Source of the DNA: a virus
Reading direction: 5' to 3' (one strand)
Length of the DNA: 50,147 bases
IMG/VR virus record: IMGVR_UViG_3300017743_000018
Span: 1 to 50,147 of that record
Shown: positions 8,598-18,009 of the stretch, piece after piece
How the letters are laid out: each line of letters opens with the position of its first letter
How positions within the stretch are numbered: position 1 is the stretch's first letter
The notes under the pieces: generated by a model
What the model was told of the DNA's origin: nothing
Seen by the model: only the letters and a program-made list of their open reading frames with translations
Database searches by the model: none
Translations under genes and position numbers: made by a program

Positions 8598-11348
8598 ATG
8601 GCAGGTTATACAAGACAATCAGTAGCTGACATTATTGCTAATGCAGTCATTAAAGCTGCACCAGTAAACGCAGAATACAATGCTTTGCGAGATGCCTTTG
8701 CTGCAGCAACTGGACACAAACACGATGGTAGCACAGGAGAAGGTGCTAACGTTCCTCGTATAGCTGATGCTGATGCTCTAAACAGAGTTGTTATAGATAC
8801 CTCAAATAACAGAATTAGTTTTTTTACTGAAGTATCTTCTGCTGCTGTAGAACAAATTAGGCTAGAGGATGGTGTCCTAAAACCTGTATCTGATGATGAT
8901 ATAGATCTTGGTGCATCAGGAGCAGAGTTTAAAGATCTGTATATTGATGGTGTAGGTTACATTGATTCTGTTGTCATCACAGGTGGTACAATTGATGGTG
9001 CAGTAATTGGTGGTACAACTCCTGCAGCAGGTAGTTTTACAACACTAGCTGCTTCTAGTAACGCCACTGTAGGTGGTACTTTTGCTGTTACAGGTACATC
9101 TGCTCTTTCAGGCACAGCAACTATTACATCTGCTGACATTAACTCAGGTGCTATGGATAACACCACGATTGGTGCTAATACTGCAGCAGCAGGTACGTTT
9201 ACAGATCTTACAGCTTCAGGTACAACTACAATAACCACAGCAGACATTAATGGTGGAGCAATTGATGGTGTTACTATTGGTGGATCTTCTGCAGGTGCAG
9301 GTACATTTACAGATATAACAAGCACAGGATTAGCAACTCATGCTCAGGTCGATATTAATGGGGGTACTGTGGATGGCACAACAATTGGGGCTTCTGTTGC
9401 TGAAACAGGTAGCTTTACAACTGTTGCTACATCTGGTCAGGCGACACTGGCGACTGTTGATATTAATGGTGGTAATATTGATGGTACTATTATTGGGGCT
9501 AGTACACCTGCAGCCATAACAGGTACGACAGTTACAGGTACAAGTCTTGTAGGTGCATTAACAGGTAACGTTACAGGAAACGTAACAGGTAATGTTACTG
9601 GTGATGTAACAGGGGATTTAACAGGTAACGTAACTGCAGGTTCAGGCACATCATCATTTACTAATGTTACAGTCAATGGCACTCTAAATATGAATGCAGG
9701 TACAACTGCAACCATTACTAATCTTACAGCACCTAGTTCTGATTTAGACGCAGCAACAAAATTATATGTGGATACAGAGGTAGCTAACCTTGTAGACTCA
9801 GCACCTGGAACATTAAATACTTTAAACGAATTGGCTGCAGCATTGGGGGACGATGCAGATTTTGCCAACACAATTACAACAAGTATAGCAACCAAGTTGC
9901 CACTAGCAGGTGGTACAATGAGTGGTGCTATAGCTATGGCTACAGCTAAGATTACAGGGTTAGGTGATCCTAGTGCTGCACAAGATGCAGCCACAAAAAA
10001 TTATGCTGACTCTACATTTTTAAGTTTATCTGGTGGCACTATGACAGGTGCTATAGCTATGGGTAATTCAAAGATTACTGGACTAGCTACACCAACATCT
10101 GCAAATGATGCTGTGAACAAAACGTATGTCGACACGATAACAGGATCTTTGCAGTCTGCACAAACTAACGCAACTGCTGCTGCTACCTCTGCTACTAATG
10201 CTGCAACAAGTGAAACAAATGCTGCAAACAGTGCTACTGCTGCAGCTTCTAGTGCAACCTCTGCAGCAGCTTCATTTGACCTATTTGATGACAGATTCCT
10301 TGGTGCTAAGTCATCTGCTCCTAGTGTAGACAATGATGGTGATGCTCTTCAGGTAGGAACTCTTTATTTTAATACTACCTCAAACTCTATGCAGGTATAT
10401 GGTAATTCTGGTTTTACTGCTGCAGGTTCATCAGTAAATGGAACTTCAGATCGTAACTCCTACACAGCCACTGCAGGTCAAACAACGTTTGCAGCTACAT
10501 ACGATTCTGGTTACGTAGATGTATTCATGAATGGTTTGAAATTAAAAGATGGGACAGACTTTACAGCCACGTCAGGAACTACTATAGTACTTGCATCTGG
10601 TGCTACTGTTGGAGACATAATAGACATTGTTGCCTATGGTACATTTAGTCTAGCTGATCATTTATCACAAACACAATCTGATGCCAGATATTTACTAGAG
10701 TCAAACAACCTATCTGATTTAGATAGTGTATCTACAGCAAGAGCAAATCTTGGTGTAGCTATTGGGTCTGATGTACAGGCATACGATGTAGGTCTAACAT
10801 CTATTGCAGGTTTAAATACATCTGCAGATAAAATGATCTACACTACTGGTTCAGATTCATATACTATAACTAGTTTAACATCTTTTGGTAGATCTCTAAT
10901 TGATGACGCAGATGCTTCAGCAGCTAGAACAACTTTGGGTGTTGTAATAGGAACTAACGTACAAGCTTATGATGCGAACTTACCTACTTGGCCTTCAACT
11001 GTAGATGCTACAGAAGTAGGATACTTAAATAATCTAAGTGGTAATATTCAAAATCAGATTAACACTAAACAAAACGCATTTACTATAAATGTAGTTACCT
11101 CTAACACAACTGCAACAAAGGATAATCATTACTATTTAAATGGTGCAGGTATAACTTTAACCTTACCTAGTTCTCCTAGTGTAGGTGACGAAGTTAGAAT
11201 ATCTGAGGTAGCAAGTAGTACTGACAATATTATTGGTAGAGCAGGGTCTAACATTATGAGTGCTGCAGAGGATTTAACAATCGACACAGCTTACAAAGTT
11301 TTTCATTTAAGATACGTCAATGCCACTATTGGTTGGGCATTCTCATAA
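8598..11348 (+). CDS. Tail fibre / appendage protein with tandem repeats, 916 aa
   Basis: It starts immediately after the tail tube B stop. The N-terminus carries GHKHDGSTGEG (about residues 39-49), a His-rich motif common in marine phage fibres. About residues 125-320 are 36-residue repeats built on DINGGxxDGTTIG ... GTFT, followed by NVTG units. Next come LPLAGGTMSGAI-type repeats, an Ala/Thr/Asn-rich helical stretch (about 520-555), and FMNGLKLKDGTDFTATSG, widespread in cyanophage and pelagiphage fibres. I see no cysteine in all 916 residues, a sharp contrast with the next gene. It probably connects the tail to the receptor-binding parts. Confidence 0.8.
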   Translation: MAGYTRQSVADIIANAVIKAAPVNAEYNALRDAFAAATGHKHDGSTGEGANVPRIADADALNRVVIDTSNNRISFFTEVSSAAVEQIRLEDGVLKPVSDDDIDLGASGAEFKDLYIDGVGYIDSVVITGGTIDGAVIGGTTPAAGSFTTLAASSNATVGGTFAVTGTSALSGTATITSADINSGAMDNTTIGANTAAAGTFTDLTASGTTTITTADINGGAIDGVTIGGSSAGAGTFTDITSTGLATHAQVDINGGTVDGTTIGASVAETGSFTTVATSGQATLATVDINGGNIDGTIIGASTPAAITGTTVTGTSLVGALTGNVTGNVTGNVTGDVTGDLTGNVTAGSGTSSFTNVTVNGTLNMNAGTTATITNLTAPSSDLDAATKLYVDTEVANLVDSAPGTLNTLNELAAALGDDADFANTITTSIATKLPLAGGTMSGAIAMATAKITGLGDPSAAQDAATKNYADSTFLSLSGGTMTGAIAMGNSKITGLATPTSANDAVNKTYVDTITGSLQSAQTNATAAATSATNAATSETNAANSATAAASSATSAAASFDLFDDRFLGAKSSAPSVDNDGDALQVGTLYFNTTSNSMQVYGNSGFTAAGSSVNGTSDRNSYTATAGQTTFAATYDSGYVDVFMNGLKLKDGTDFTATSGTTIVLASGATVGDIIDIVAYGTFSLADHLSQTQSDARYLLESNNLSDLDSVSTARANLGVAIGSDVQAYDVGLTSIAGLNTSADKMIYTTGSDSYTITSLTSFGRSLIDDADASAARTTLGVVIGTNVQAYDANLPTWPSTVDATEVGYLNNLSGNIQNQINTKQNAFTINVVTSNTTATKDNHYYLNGAGITLTLPSSPSVGDEVRISEVASSTDNIIGRAGSNIMSAAEDLTIDTAYKVFHLRYVNATIGWAFS
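9132..9642 (+). repeat. In-gene tandem repeats of the tail fibre
   Basis: Four units of about 108 bp begin at 9132, 9240, 9348 and 9456, each encoding a 36-residue block starting (A/V)DIN(G/S)G. A run of 12-bp NVTG-type units follows (about 9556-9642). Such in-phase repeats predict a repetitive beta-structured shaft and are a natural substrate for unequal recombination that changes fibre length. Confidence 0.8.
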
Positions 11349-11363
11349 AGTAAGGGTACAAAT

Positions 11364-14300
11364 ATGGCTAATATATCAACATACTTTCCTTCAGGTGGCA
11401 GTGGAGCTTCAGGAGGAGGTATAGAAGGTACAAATAAATTTACCATTAAAGCAGGAGGTTCTTCTATACCTGCAGGTTGGCCTGTGTCTTATACTTTGGG
11501 TGATAAAACTATTGAAAAAACTCAAGGAGATCCCAACTCTCATACACTACCAACTTCTCATGGTGGGGTTAATGGTCATGGTATTATTCAAAACCCTGAT
11601 GTTTTTAATTGTAGTAACCATTGTTATTGTTGTTATTTACATTGTGCAACCTCTGCGTGTAATGCATATGATGTAACAATGAGACTTGGACCTTTAAACT
11701 GGTTTAGACTTTCTAAATCAGGTTTAATGGCTTTTAAAAATAAAGCTTGTGCAGACGCAAATAACTGTACAGATGGTCTTGCTATACCTTGTTATGGTAT
11801 GCAAAACATATGTTATGATGAAAGTAACTTATGTCTTACTGTTTTAAATACTGGTTTCGTAGTTGAGTGTGCTTGTACTAACAGTAATACAACAGTAAAT
11901 TATTCTAGTTTTTGTTGGTGTCAAACACCTTCAGTTCCTTTTCATAGCTATACTTCTGTTGAATCTACTAAGTGTTGTTTTTCAGGAGGAAACTGTTGTT
12001 GTATATGTTGTTTTGCAGCAAACCCACAACCAGGCTATCCTTTTGTTATAGAAAATCTTAGATGTTGTGCACAGATAGGTTCGTCTAATTCTCAATGTAG
12101 AGTTGTATCTCAATCAACTAAAAATCCTTATGAAGCCATAAATGGCACGATGGTATTTAAAAGTTGTGATTGTGCTTACTGGTATGTTGCTATGCCAGTG
12201 TTGAGAAAAGCTTGCCAAAATACAACAGGTAGTTGTTGTGCATTTCTTGGAAAAAAATGTTACATGGCTCCTAGAGAAATGTGTGCAGGTGGACAAAGAC
12301 ATGGTATGATGTTTTGGAAATTTACAAAGTGTTCAGGAAAAGATGAGCTTTGCACTAACCCAAGTATTACTTGTGATCTTGCTCATGGATGTTGGGGTTT
12401 AGGAAACCTAACTAAAAATGGTAACTTGATGTATGGCGTTAAGTCTAAAGCTGTTTCAAGTATCTGTGCTAACTGTGACTGTTTGTGTGTTCTTTTAGCA
12501 TGTGAGTTCTTTTTTGTAGAAGAGATGGATGGCAATGTATGTTTAAATCCTACTGCAGGTTGTATAGCTTCAACTAACAGAGAATTTAATTTTCAGTTTT
12601 GTAACGCATCTACTAACTCAAATTGTGGTACTATTTGTTCAGAAGGTGAAAGAAAACTATGGCCTATTACTGAAGATGCTAATGGTTGGGTTCTTTGGAC
12701 AGAGCCAGTTCAACACGTATACTTTAGAAAAGGTAGCAATGGTAGAGCAGAAAAGAAGCATTGTGGTTCTTTTATGAGGGTAGGAGCTTTTAAACCTACA
12801 GGACAGGGTGCAGGTGTAATGTCTACTAACATTGTGTGCATGTGCCATAATGCTGCTACTGATGGTCAATTTTGTTTAGGTCTTTACAATGGTGTAACTG
12901 GTGCATGTAGTGGTGTTTTTACTAGGTGTGCATCTTTAGATAGACACTTTGCAGGTGACTGTGCTGCAGGACAGAACTTTGGTGACTATATGGTTATGCA
13001 AGATGACCACCCTGTTCTGGTTAAAGCCCATGCAATGCAGTCTGATGGTGGCGTACCTAAATGTTTTTTCTGTTGTAGCAACAGTGGCGTTAGAAACTTA
13101 TGCTATGGGTTTCTTCCACAAGGAGCAGTTCATACAGGTTGCTACGACAGTGGGGAGTCAAAACAATTTTTGATACTATACCCCTTTTGGATAGGTGCAG
13201 AATGGACCAACTGTCAAACAAGGATTTGCTGTGGTTCTAATTTTCTAGGTGGCGAAAACGTTTGTTTTAAATTCTGTGTAAATAATTCAACAAATTGTAT
13301 TTATCTTACAGGTTGTACAGGAAGTGTAACTAACATTACTTGTTTTAATACTACTTCCTGTAGCTCACATGGTTTTCCTGGACAAACTTGTATAATGCCT
13401 GGTGATTTATTTAAACATGTAGAAAAAAATCTAAGAGCAAGTTTTGTTGAAACAATGCTTTATGAGGTCAGACCAAGACCTATAACAACTCACTATCAAC
13501 AAGGATACAATGTATCTTACTGTGGTCTTCTAATGCATGGTGATGTTTGTATTCCTAACCATGTATTACAATGTTGTGATTTTGCATGTTATAATTGTGG
13601 AGAGAGTAGAGGTGTAAATTGTTGCATGAGGACAATAGCAAGTCCTTTTGGTTGGCCTTCAAGTGTTTACTTGAACACAATGTCTCTTTGTCCTCAAAAC
13701 TATACTTTCTTAAGTTGCCAGTGTATTGAAGTTTGTTTTGGAGCTAACTGTCAAACTTGTGCAGGTCAAACCTTTAATATAAGTTATCACTGTACTTCTC
13801 CAACAACTAAAATAAGACAAAACTTCCCTAGTGTTTCAGGTGGTAATCCAACTGTATTTGGTAGAGGTGCTAACCCATGTTGTATGTGTGTAGGTACACC
13901 AATATTTCCTTACGTGTATCTCTGTGAAGACAGTTGCCTATGTCACCAAAATGCTTTCTGTGTTTATACAAGATGTAGGGCTACAGGTGCTGTTACAGCA
14001 TGTAACTTAGGTTGTTACTTTGGTACACTAACCTTTATGCCACAAGGGGCAGACGTTGTAGGTGCAAATTGTCATATCATATTCTGGAACTGTACATGTG
14101 CTGATGGCAGCACAAGATATGCAGTAGCAACTCAAGCAGCACAAAACAACAGTGCTACATGGATGGGATTTGCTTCAGAGGCAGGAAATGCAGGAGATGC
14201 AATATCTATTGCAACTCTTAATTCTGGGGCTGCACCATTACATGCTTGTTTAGGTGGCTCTTGTTTCTTGGGTAATGTTAGTGGTACTTGCTGTTTTAGA

Positions 14301-14495
14301 TTACAGTGTCCTGTTGCAACAATACAAAACAATTGTTGTCCTACTATCTTATGTTGTTTTGCAGTTACTAACCCTCAAGTTGTATGTGGCTCATCAAAAG
14401 CTATGGGAGCATTCAGAAGTTGTGTTTGTATATCTTTTAACCCTGCAGATAACTGCTGTAAATTATATATTACCCCACAAGTAGACGTTTGTTAA
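11364..14495 (+). CDS. Giant cysteine-rich tail protein 1, 1043 aa
   Basis: By hand count about 111 of 1043 residues are Cys (roughly 10.6 percent), mostly TGT codons. The first 80 residues are Cys-free, with a Gly/Ser-rich start (SGGSGASGGG) and a beta-rich region. Cys pairs and i,i+2 patterns then run to the end, for example NHCYCCYLHC, GNCCCICCF and CQCIEVCFGANCQTC. Asn, Thr, Ser and aromatic residues are abundant, as in beta-structured spikes. It lies between fibre genes with a normal GGAG ribosome site. I recognise no enzyme or named domain. It is probably a receptor-binding or shielding component with extensive disulfides or bound metal; that is inference. Confidence 0.8.
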   Translation: MANISTYFPSGGSGASGGGIEGTNKFTIKAGGSSIPAGWPVSYTLGDKTIEKTQGDPNSHTLPTSHGGVNGHGIIQNPDVFNCSNHCYCCYLHCATSACNAYDVTMRLGPLNWFRLSKSGLMAFKNKACADANNCTDGLAIPCYGMQNICYDESNLCLTVLNTGFVVECACTNSNTTVNYSSFCWCQTPSVPFHSYTSVESTKCCFSGGNCCCICCFAANPQPGYPFVIENLRCCAQIGSSNSQCRVVSQSTKNPYEAINGTMVFKSCDCAYWYVAMPVLRKACQNTTGSCCAFLGKKCYMAPREMCAGGQRHGMMFWKFTKCSGKDELCTNPSITCDLAHGCWGLGNLTKNGNLMYGVKSKAVSSICANCDCLCVLLACEFFFVEEMDGNVCLNPTAGCIASTNREFNFQFCNASTNSNCGTICSEGERKLWPITEDANGWVLWTEPVQHVYFRKGSNGRAEKKHCGSFMRVGAFKPTGQGAGVMSTNIVCMCHNAATDGQFCLGLYNGVTGACSGVFTRCASLDRHFAGDCAAGQNFGDYMVMQDDHPVLVKAHAMQSDGGVPKCFFCCSNSGVRNLCYGFLPQGAVHTGCYDSGESKQFLILYPFWIGAEWTNCQTRICCGSNFLGGENVCFKFCVNNSTNCIYLTGCTGSVTNITCFNTTSCSSHGFPGQTCIMPGDLFKHVEKNLRASFVETMLYEVRPRPITTHYQQGYNVSYCGLLMHGDVCIPNHVLQCCDFACYNCGESRGVNCCMRTIASPFGWPSSVYLNTMSLCPQNYTFLSCQCIEVCFGANCQTCAGQTFNISYHCTSPTTKIRQNFPSVSGGNPTVFGRGANPCCMCVGTPIFPYVYLCEDSCLCHQNAFCVYTRCRATGAVTACNLGCYFGTLTFMPQGADVVGANCHIIFWNCTCADGSTRYAVATQAAQNNSATWMGFASEAGNAGDAISIATLNSGAAPLHACLGGSCFLGNVSGTCCFRLQCPVATIQNNCCPTILCCFAVTNPQVVCGSSKAMGAFRSCVCISFNPADNCCKLYITPQVDVC

Positions 14496-14507
14496 TAGGA
14501 GAAACAA

Positions 14508-15011
14508 ATGAGTAAAGCAAGAGTATTAGCAGATTTAGTTGCAGCAGGAGGTGAGTTAGCTGATGGTGCAATTAGTGTATCAGAAATTGGTGATCTTACT
14601 GCTACTGCTGCTGAAATAAATAAGTTAGATGGAGTTACTGCAACAACTGCTGAGTTAAATAAACTAGCAGGACTTACAGCAAGTACATCTGAATTAAATG
14701 GAGTAGCAGGAGTAAACTCTTCTGTGCAAACACAAATAGATGCAAAAGCTCCTCTTGCTTCTCCTACCTTTACAGGTACAGGTACAATACCAACTGCAGT
14801 CGTAACTACACTTAGACTGGGTGGCTCTGATGTAACATCTAATGTTACTGGGCTTGGTACTGCATCTCAACTTAATGTTGGTACGAGTGCCAACAATATA
14901 CCACAACTTAATGGATCAGCACAGCTACCTGCTGTAGATGGATCTCTACTAACTGGCATTAGTGCAGGTACTAGTGTTGGTAAAGCATACTATTTAGCTA
15001 CAGCAATATAA
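14508..15011 (+). CDS. Short fibre protein with AEINKLDGVTA-type repeats, 167 aa
   Basis: This 167-residue protein contains ATAAEINKLDGVT, TTAELNKLAGLT and STSELNGVAGV in tandem (about residues 28-65), then SPTFTGTGTIP. These repeats are common in marine phage tail fibres. It has no cysteine although Cys-rich genes lie on both sides. The ATG follows an AGGAGAAACAA ribosome site. It may be an adaptor or trimerising shaft that anchors the Cys-rich partner encoded next. Confidence 0.75.
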   Translation: MSKARVLADLVAAGGELADGAISVSEIGDLTATAAEINKLDGVTATTAELNKLAGLTASTSELNGVAGVNSSVQTQIDAKAPLASPTFTGTGTIPTAVVTTLRLGGSDVTSNVTGLGTASQLNVGTSANNIPQLNGSAQLPAVDGSLLTGISAGTSVGKAYYLATAI

Positions 15012-15026
15012 AAGAGGTAAGATAAA

Positions 15027-16934
15027 ATGTCAGGAACTTTAGGACAGGCAGTGATAGGAGCACACGAGTCTTGTAAAATATATACGAACTCTAGTGGCAA
15101 TCCTGCTTCAATAACAATTCATGCTCAGGCAACAAGTGTTGATAACAATGCTTGCTTAAGCTTAAAGTATTCAGCTACAGATGCTTGTGTTTTGTGCAGC
15201 ACTACAGTAAGTACTTTAGATGCTCCACCTACAAGTACAGGCAATATTTCAGTAAACAGTGGTGGAACTGCTCTTTGTGGGTTTACTAAGACTGAATCTG
15301 TCTGTGCTCTTGATAGGTCTTTTGCTTGGTGTGATGCAACAGATGGTGCATTATACAAAAGAAATAACTGTGTTTGTCTTTCATGTTGGTGTGCTATAGG
15401 GGCAGGTTTTGTTCAGCCCTCTAAAGCCTCTCATTTTGGTGCAGGTATACAGTGTAACCCAAAAAACAATATGCGTTGGTCTGGTATAAGTCAACAAATG
15501 CAAATGAACCATCCCTCCTTTATAGCAGGAGCAGGGGAAGCTTGGGAAAAATCTAGTTTTAATAACTATTTTGTTCCTTGTTGTGCAGTAGGGTGTCACA
15601 CTTGTGCTGCCTGTGGTGCTTTTGTAAGATTTGGGCAGGAAACTGTTTGCTGTTGTCATGCGTTTTGTGGTAGTAGGGATTGTAAAAGAAGATTTTTCTA
15701 TTGTGGTTTTATTTGTCATACTTCTTGTATGGAAGCAAATAACTGCTATGGATGTAGTCACGCATGGTATTCTCAAGACATATGGTCAAATGCAACACCT
15801 ATTTTTGATATGGGTACTTCTGCTGCAGGAATGCATAGGCCAAGTCAATGTCAAGAATTTAGGGTGAGATTTATAAATGACCTTACTACTGGTTCATCAG
15901 CAATTGTAGGTGGTAGTCGTTGTTCAGGTCAACAAGTTAGTCAACAGTGTGACAGAGCACACTACCACGAGGAGTGCAACTGCAATGGTTGTTGCTGTTG
16001 TGCAGATTGGCAAATTGGTACACATGCCCATCATAAGTATGTGATGGCAGGATGTGACGTAGCTTTCTTTCCTGCTTCTTATACAACAGGTCCAACAGCA
16101 ATTGTACAGTACCCTAACTCTAGTACTCAAGGTCATTCAGATGAATGCCAACTAACCAGGTTCTGTAGTATGAAGCAGTTTTGTTGTTTTGGACAGGATG
16201 CCAACTCATGTTGTAGTTTTTATCCTATGGTAGTTGCAATGAGTTCTTCAACAGTAAAGTGGTTATGGTACAATCCATATACTGACTGCAACTATTTTGA
16301 AGTTATGGGTACTTCTGCTGCACAAAATGCAACTTCACCTGCAGATGGAATATACTCTATTGACAGTGAATATTCACCTAATGGAGCAGGGTGTATTCAT
16401 GGGGGAACATATTCTAGTTGTTGTAAACAATGTAAAACAATGGCAGATTGGATTACTGCAGGGTTTATTAAATGTGTTTCAGGAACTCCTACAGCTTGGA
16501 GTGAAAAATCATGCTACCTTGAAGTTTCAAGTCAACCTCAATTAGTTGCAAAATGTTGTTTTGCTATATGGAAACAATGTTTTACTTTTGGAGATATTTC
16601 AAGTGGTTGGAATGGTTGTATGATACAGTATAGATCTCCAGATCTAGTTACTTGGGAAAAAGTTACTACTGATCTTGTTGAAATAAATAATGTAGGCTCA
16701 GGAGATGCACTATGTACTAACATAATCCAAAACAATGGTGCAGACTTTTTCTTTAAAACTAATCATTACTTTAACGCAAGTAACTGTATTAATAATACAG
16801 GCACTCTTGAGTTTAAAACTTCAGCAAACAGAATAGAAAGAACAGGTATTGTACTTTCAAATTCTGATAAACTTTATGTCTCAAACAATAGTGGTACTCC
16901 TATAGCAGTACAAGTATGGGGGTATGACGAGTAA
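15027..16934 (+). CDS. Cysteine-rich tail protein 2, 635 aa
   Basis: About 56 of 635 residues are Cys (roughly 8.8 percent), densest between residues 180 and 260 and near residue 325 (NCNGCCCCADW). The last 80 residues have almost no Cys and end in a beta-sandwich-like segment (LYVSNNSGTPIAVQVWGYD). MGTSAAG and MGTSAAQ occur twice (about residues 271 and 429), hinting at an internal duplication. The stop shares a base with the next start (TAATG). It belongs with the two other Cys-rich genes by composition and place. The function is unknown; a virion surface component is likely. Confidence 0.78.
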   Translation: MSGTLGQAVIGAHESCKIYTNSSGNPASITIHAQATSVDNNACLSLKYSATDACVLCSTTVSTLDAPPTSTGNISVNSGGTALCGFTKTESVCALDRSFAWCDATDGALYKRNNCVCLSCWCAIGAGFVQPSKASHFGAGIQCNPKNNMRWSGISQQMQMNHPSFIAGAGEAWEKSSFNNYFVPCCAVGCHTCAACGAFVRFGQETVCCCHAFCGSRDCKRRFFYCGFICHTSCMEANNCYGCSHAWYSQDIWSNATPIFDMGTSAAGMHRPSQCQEFRVRFINDLTTGSSAIVGGSRCSGQQVSQQCDRAHYHEECNCNGCCCCADWQIGTHAHHKYVMAGCDVAFFPASYTTGPTAIVQYPNSSTQGHSDECQLTRFCSMKQFCCFGQDANSCCSFYPMVVAMSSSTVKWLWYNPYTDCNYFEVMGTSAAQNATSPADGIYSIDSEYSPNGAGCIHGGTYSSCCKQCKTMADWITAGFIKCVSGTPTAWSEKSCYLEVSSQPQLVAKCCFAIWKQCFTFGDISSGWNGCMIQYRSPDLVTWEKVTTDLVEINNVGSGDALCTNIIQNNGADFFFKTNHYFNASNCINNTGTLEFKTSANRIERTGIVLSNSDKLYVSNNSGTPIAVQVWGYDE

Positions 16935-17653
16935 TGTCTAGGTTTATTAAACTAGCAGGTCAAGCATCAGGAGGGGCTACAGTCCTTCCTGAGAATGCTT
17001 GTTTTACCACAGTAACATCTAAAGGATATAATTACTGTGACACTATTCAAGAAAGATCTGCATGTGTCTCTCCAGAAGTAGTGATAATGAATTGTCCAGA
17101 CTTTACACCTACAACTTCAAATTTATTACTGTCACATAATTTTTTTAATTATTGTTGTATTTGTATGGACATGACTTTGGGTGGAACAGAAGGAACTAGT
17201 GGTTGTATGCCCTGTGTAAGACTTGTTTTTGATGGTGTACTAGAAGATTGTCAGCATGTTTATAGAACTATAAGAGTTTGTGGTGGGAATAACTATATGA
17301 CTTGTTGTCACAATTGTTTGTTTGCAGGAATATGTCAGTTTCAAAGAGGTGGTTCTTTTAATATAGCTTTTTTTCCAATAACAACTACTAGAAATGCAAC
17401 TAGTGCCACTGGTCCTACAGTAGGATTTAATGCCCAAGTAGCTCCAACTGCTGAAGGAAACACAGGGTCTGATACCTGTAGAATGATGTGGGGTTGTGGG
17501 TGGTTAAATAATTGTTTTCTTTGCTGTAGACCTCAATGGTGTGTGTTTAATGGTATTTGTATTACAGGTGGTTGTTTAAGTTGTAACTATTGTGGTATTC
17601 AAAGAAGCTTTAGAATAACAGGGCATCCAAAGCAAACAGAGGAGATGACATAA
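16934..17653 (+). CDS. Cysteine-rich tail protein 3, 239 aa
   Basis: About 25 of 239 residues are Cys (roughly 10.5 percent), clustered at residues 70-95, 115-135 and 180-225 (WGCGWLNNCFLCCRPQWC). A Cys-poor beta-rich stretch (about 138-180, SFNIAFFPITTTRNATS) lies between. It is coupled to the preceding gene (TAATG) and followed without gap by the assembly chaperone gene. The tail-adhesin position suggests a distal tip. No family is recognised. Confidence 0.76.
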   Translation: MSRFIKLAGQASGGATVLPENACFTTVTSKGYNYCDTIQERSACVSPEVVIMNCPDFTPTTSNLLLSHNFFNYCCICMDMTLGGTEGTSGCMPCVRLVFDGVLEDCQHVYRTIRVCGGNNYMTCCHNCLFAGICQFQRGGSFNIAFFPITTTRNATSATGPTVGFNAQVAPTAEGNTGSDTCRMMWGCGWLNNCFLCCRPQWCVFNGICITGGCLSCNYCGIQRSFRITGHPKQTEEMT

Positions 17654-17938
17654 ATGTGGGAACAAGTTATAACTTCTTCTAAAACTTATATGAGAGAAAT
17701 TCCTGATCCAACAGAAGAAGAAATTGCAGCAGAAGCTGCTCACTTATTACAGGTTCAAAGTGATGCAGGTAGAGAGAAAAGAGATAATCTTCTAGTAGAG
17801 TCTGACTGGACTCAGGTTGTGGATTCTCCTTTAACAGACGAGAAGAAAGCTGAATGGGTTACTTATAGGGCAGCTTTACGAAATTTGCCTACAGACGAGG
17901 ATTGGCCTGAACCAACTTGGCCTACACAACCCTCTTGA
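17654..17938 (+). CDS. Tail fibre assembly chaperone-like protein, 94 aa
   Basis: The pattern RDNLLVESDWTQVVDSPL, then EKKAEWVTYRAALRNLP and a final WPEPTWP, matches the phage tail assembly chaperone family with DWTQ...AW..YR..LR (Pfam PF16778 type). Such proteins help fold or assemble the adhesin encoded just upstream, often as a fused or separate C-terminal domain. Its place right after the third Cys-rich gene therefore supports that protein being an adhesin. The stop codon overlaps the -35 box of the next promoter. Confidence 0.75.
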   Translation: MWEQVITSSKTYMREIPDPTEEEIAAEAAHLLQVQSDAGREKRDNLLVESDWTQVVDSPLTDEKKAEWVTYRAALRNLPTDEDWPEPTWPTQPS

Positions 17939-17963
17939 ACTAATTAAAAAATTATTGTATAAT
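17935..17963 (+). promoter_or_regulatory. Sigma70-like promoter of the heptose cassette
   Basis: TTGAAC (17935-17940) and a perfect TATAAT (17958-17963) are separated by exactly 17 bp. The -35 overlaps the chaperone stop. Transcription would start near 17970, where a small hairpin ACCC-TTCAT-GGGT (17971-17983) heads the message, followed by an AATAAT-rich leader to the GTG at 18010. This indicates transcription of the cassette separately from the tail genes. Confidence 0.7.
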
Positions 17964-18009
17964 AACGAGCACCCTTCATGGGTAATAATAATAATAAGAA
18001 AGAAGACTC

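Noticed and set aside
8957-10333. Long antisense frames opposite the tail fibre gene (up to 185 codons)
   Set aside because: They are complements of the Ala/Thr/Gly repeat codons of the fibre, have no ribosome sites and vanish outside the repeats.
11364-17653. Stop-codon reassignment or frame error as the cause of the Cys excess
   Set aside because: The Cys residues come from ordinary TGT and TGC codons, the frames have normal ribosome sites and stops, and the flanking genes use the standard code. Antisense and shifted frames are broken.
11364-17653. Diversity-generating retroelement for the adhesin genes
   Set aside because: I see no reverse transcriptase gene in the window and no obvious template/variable repeat pair.
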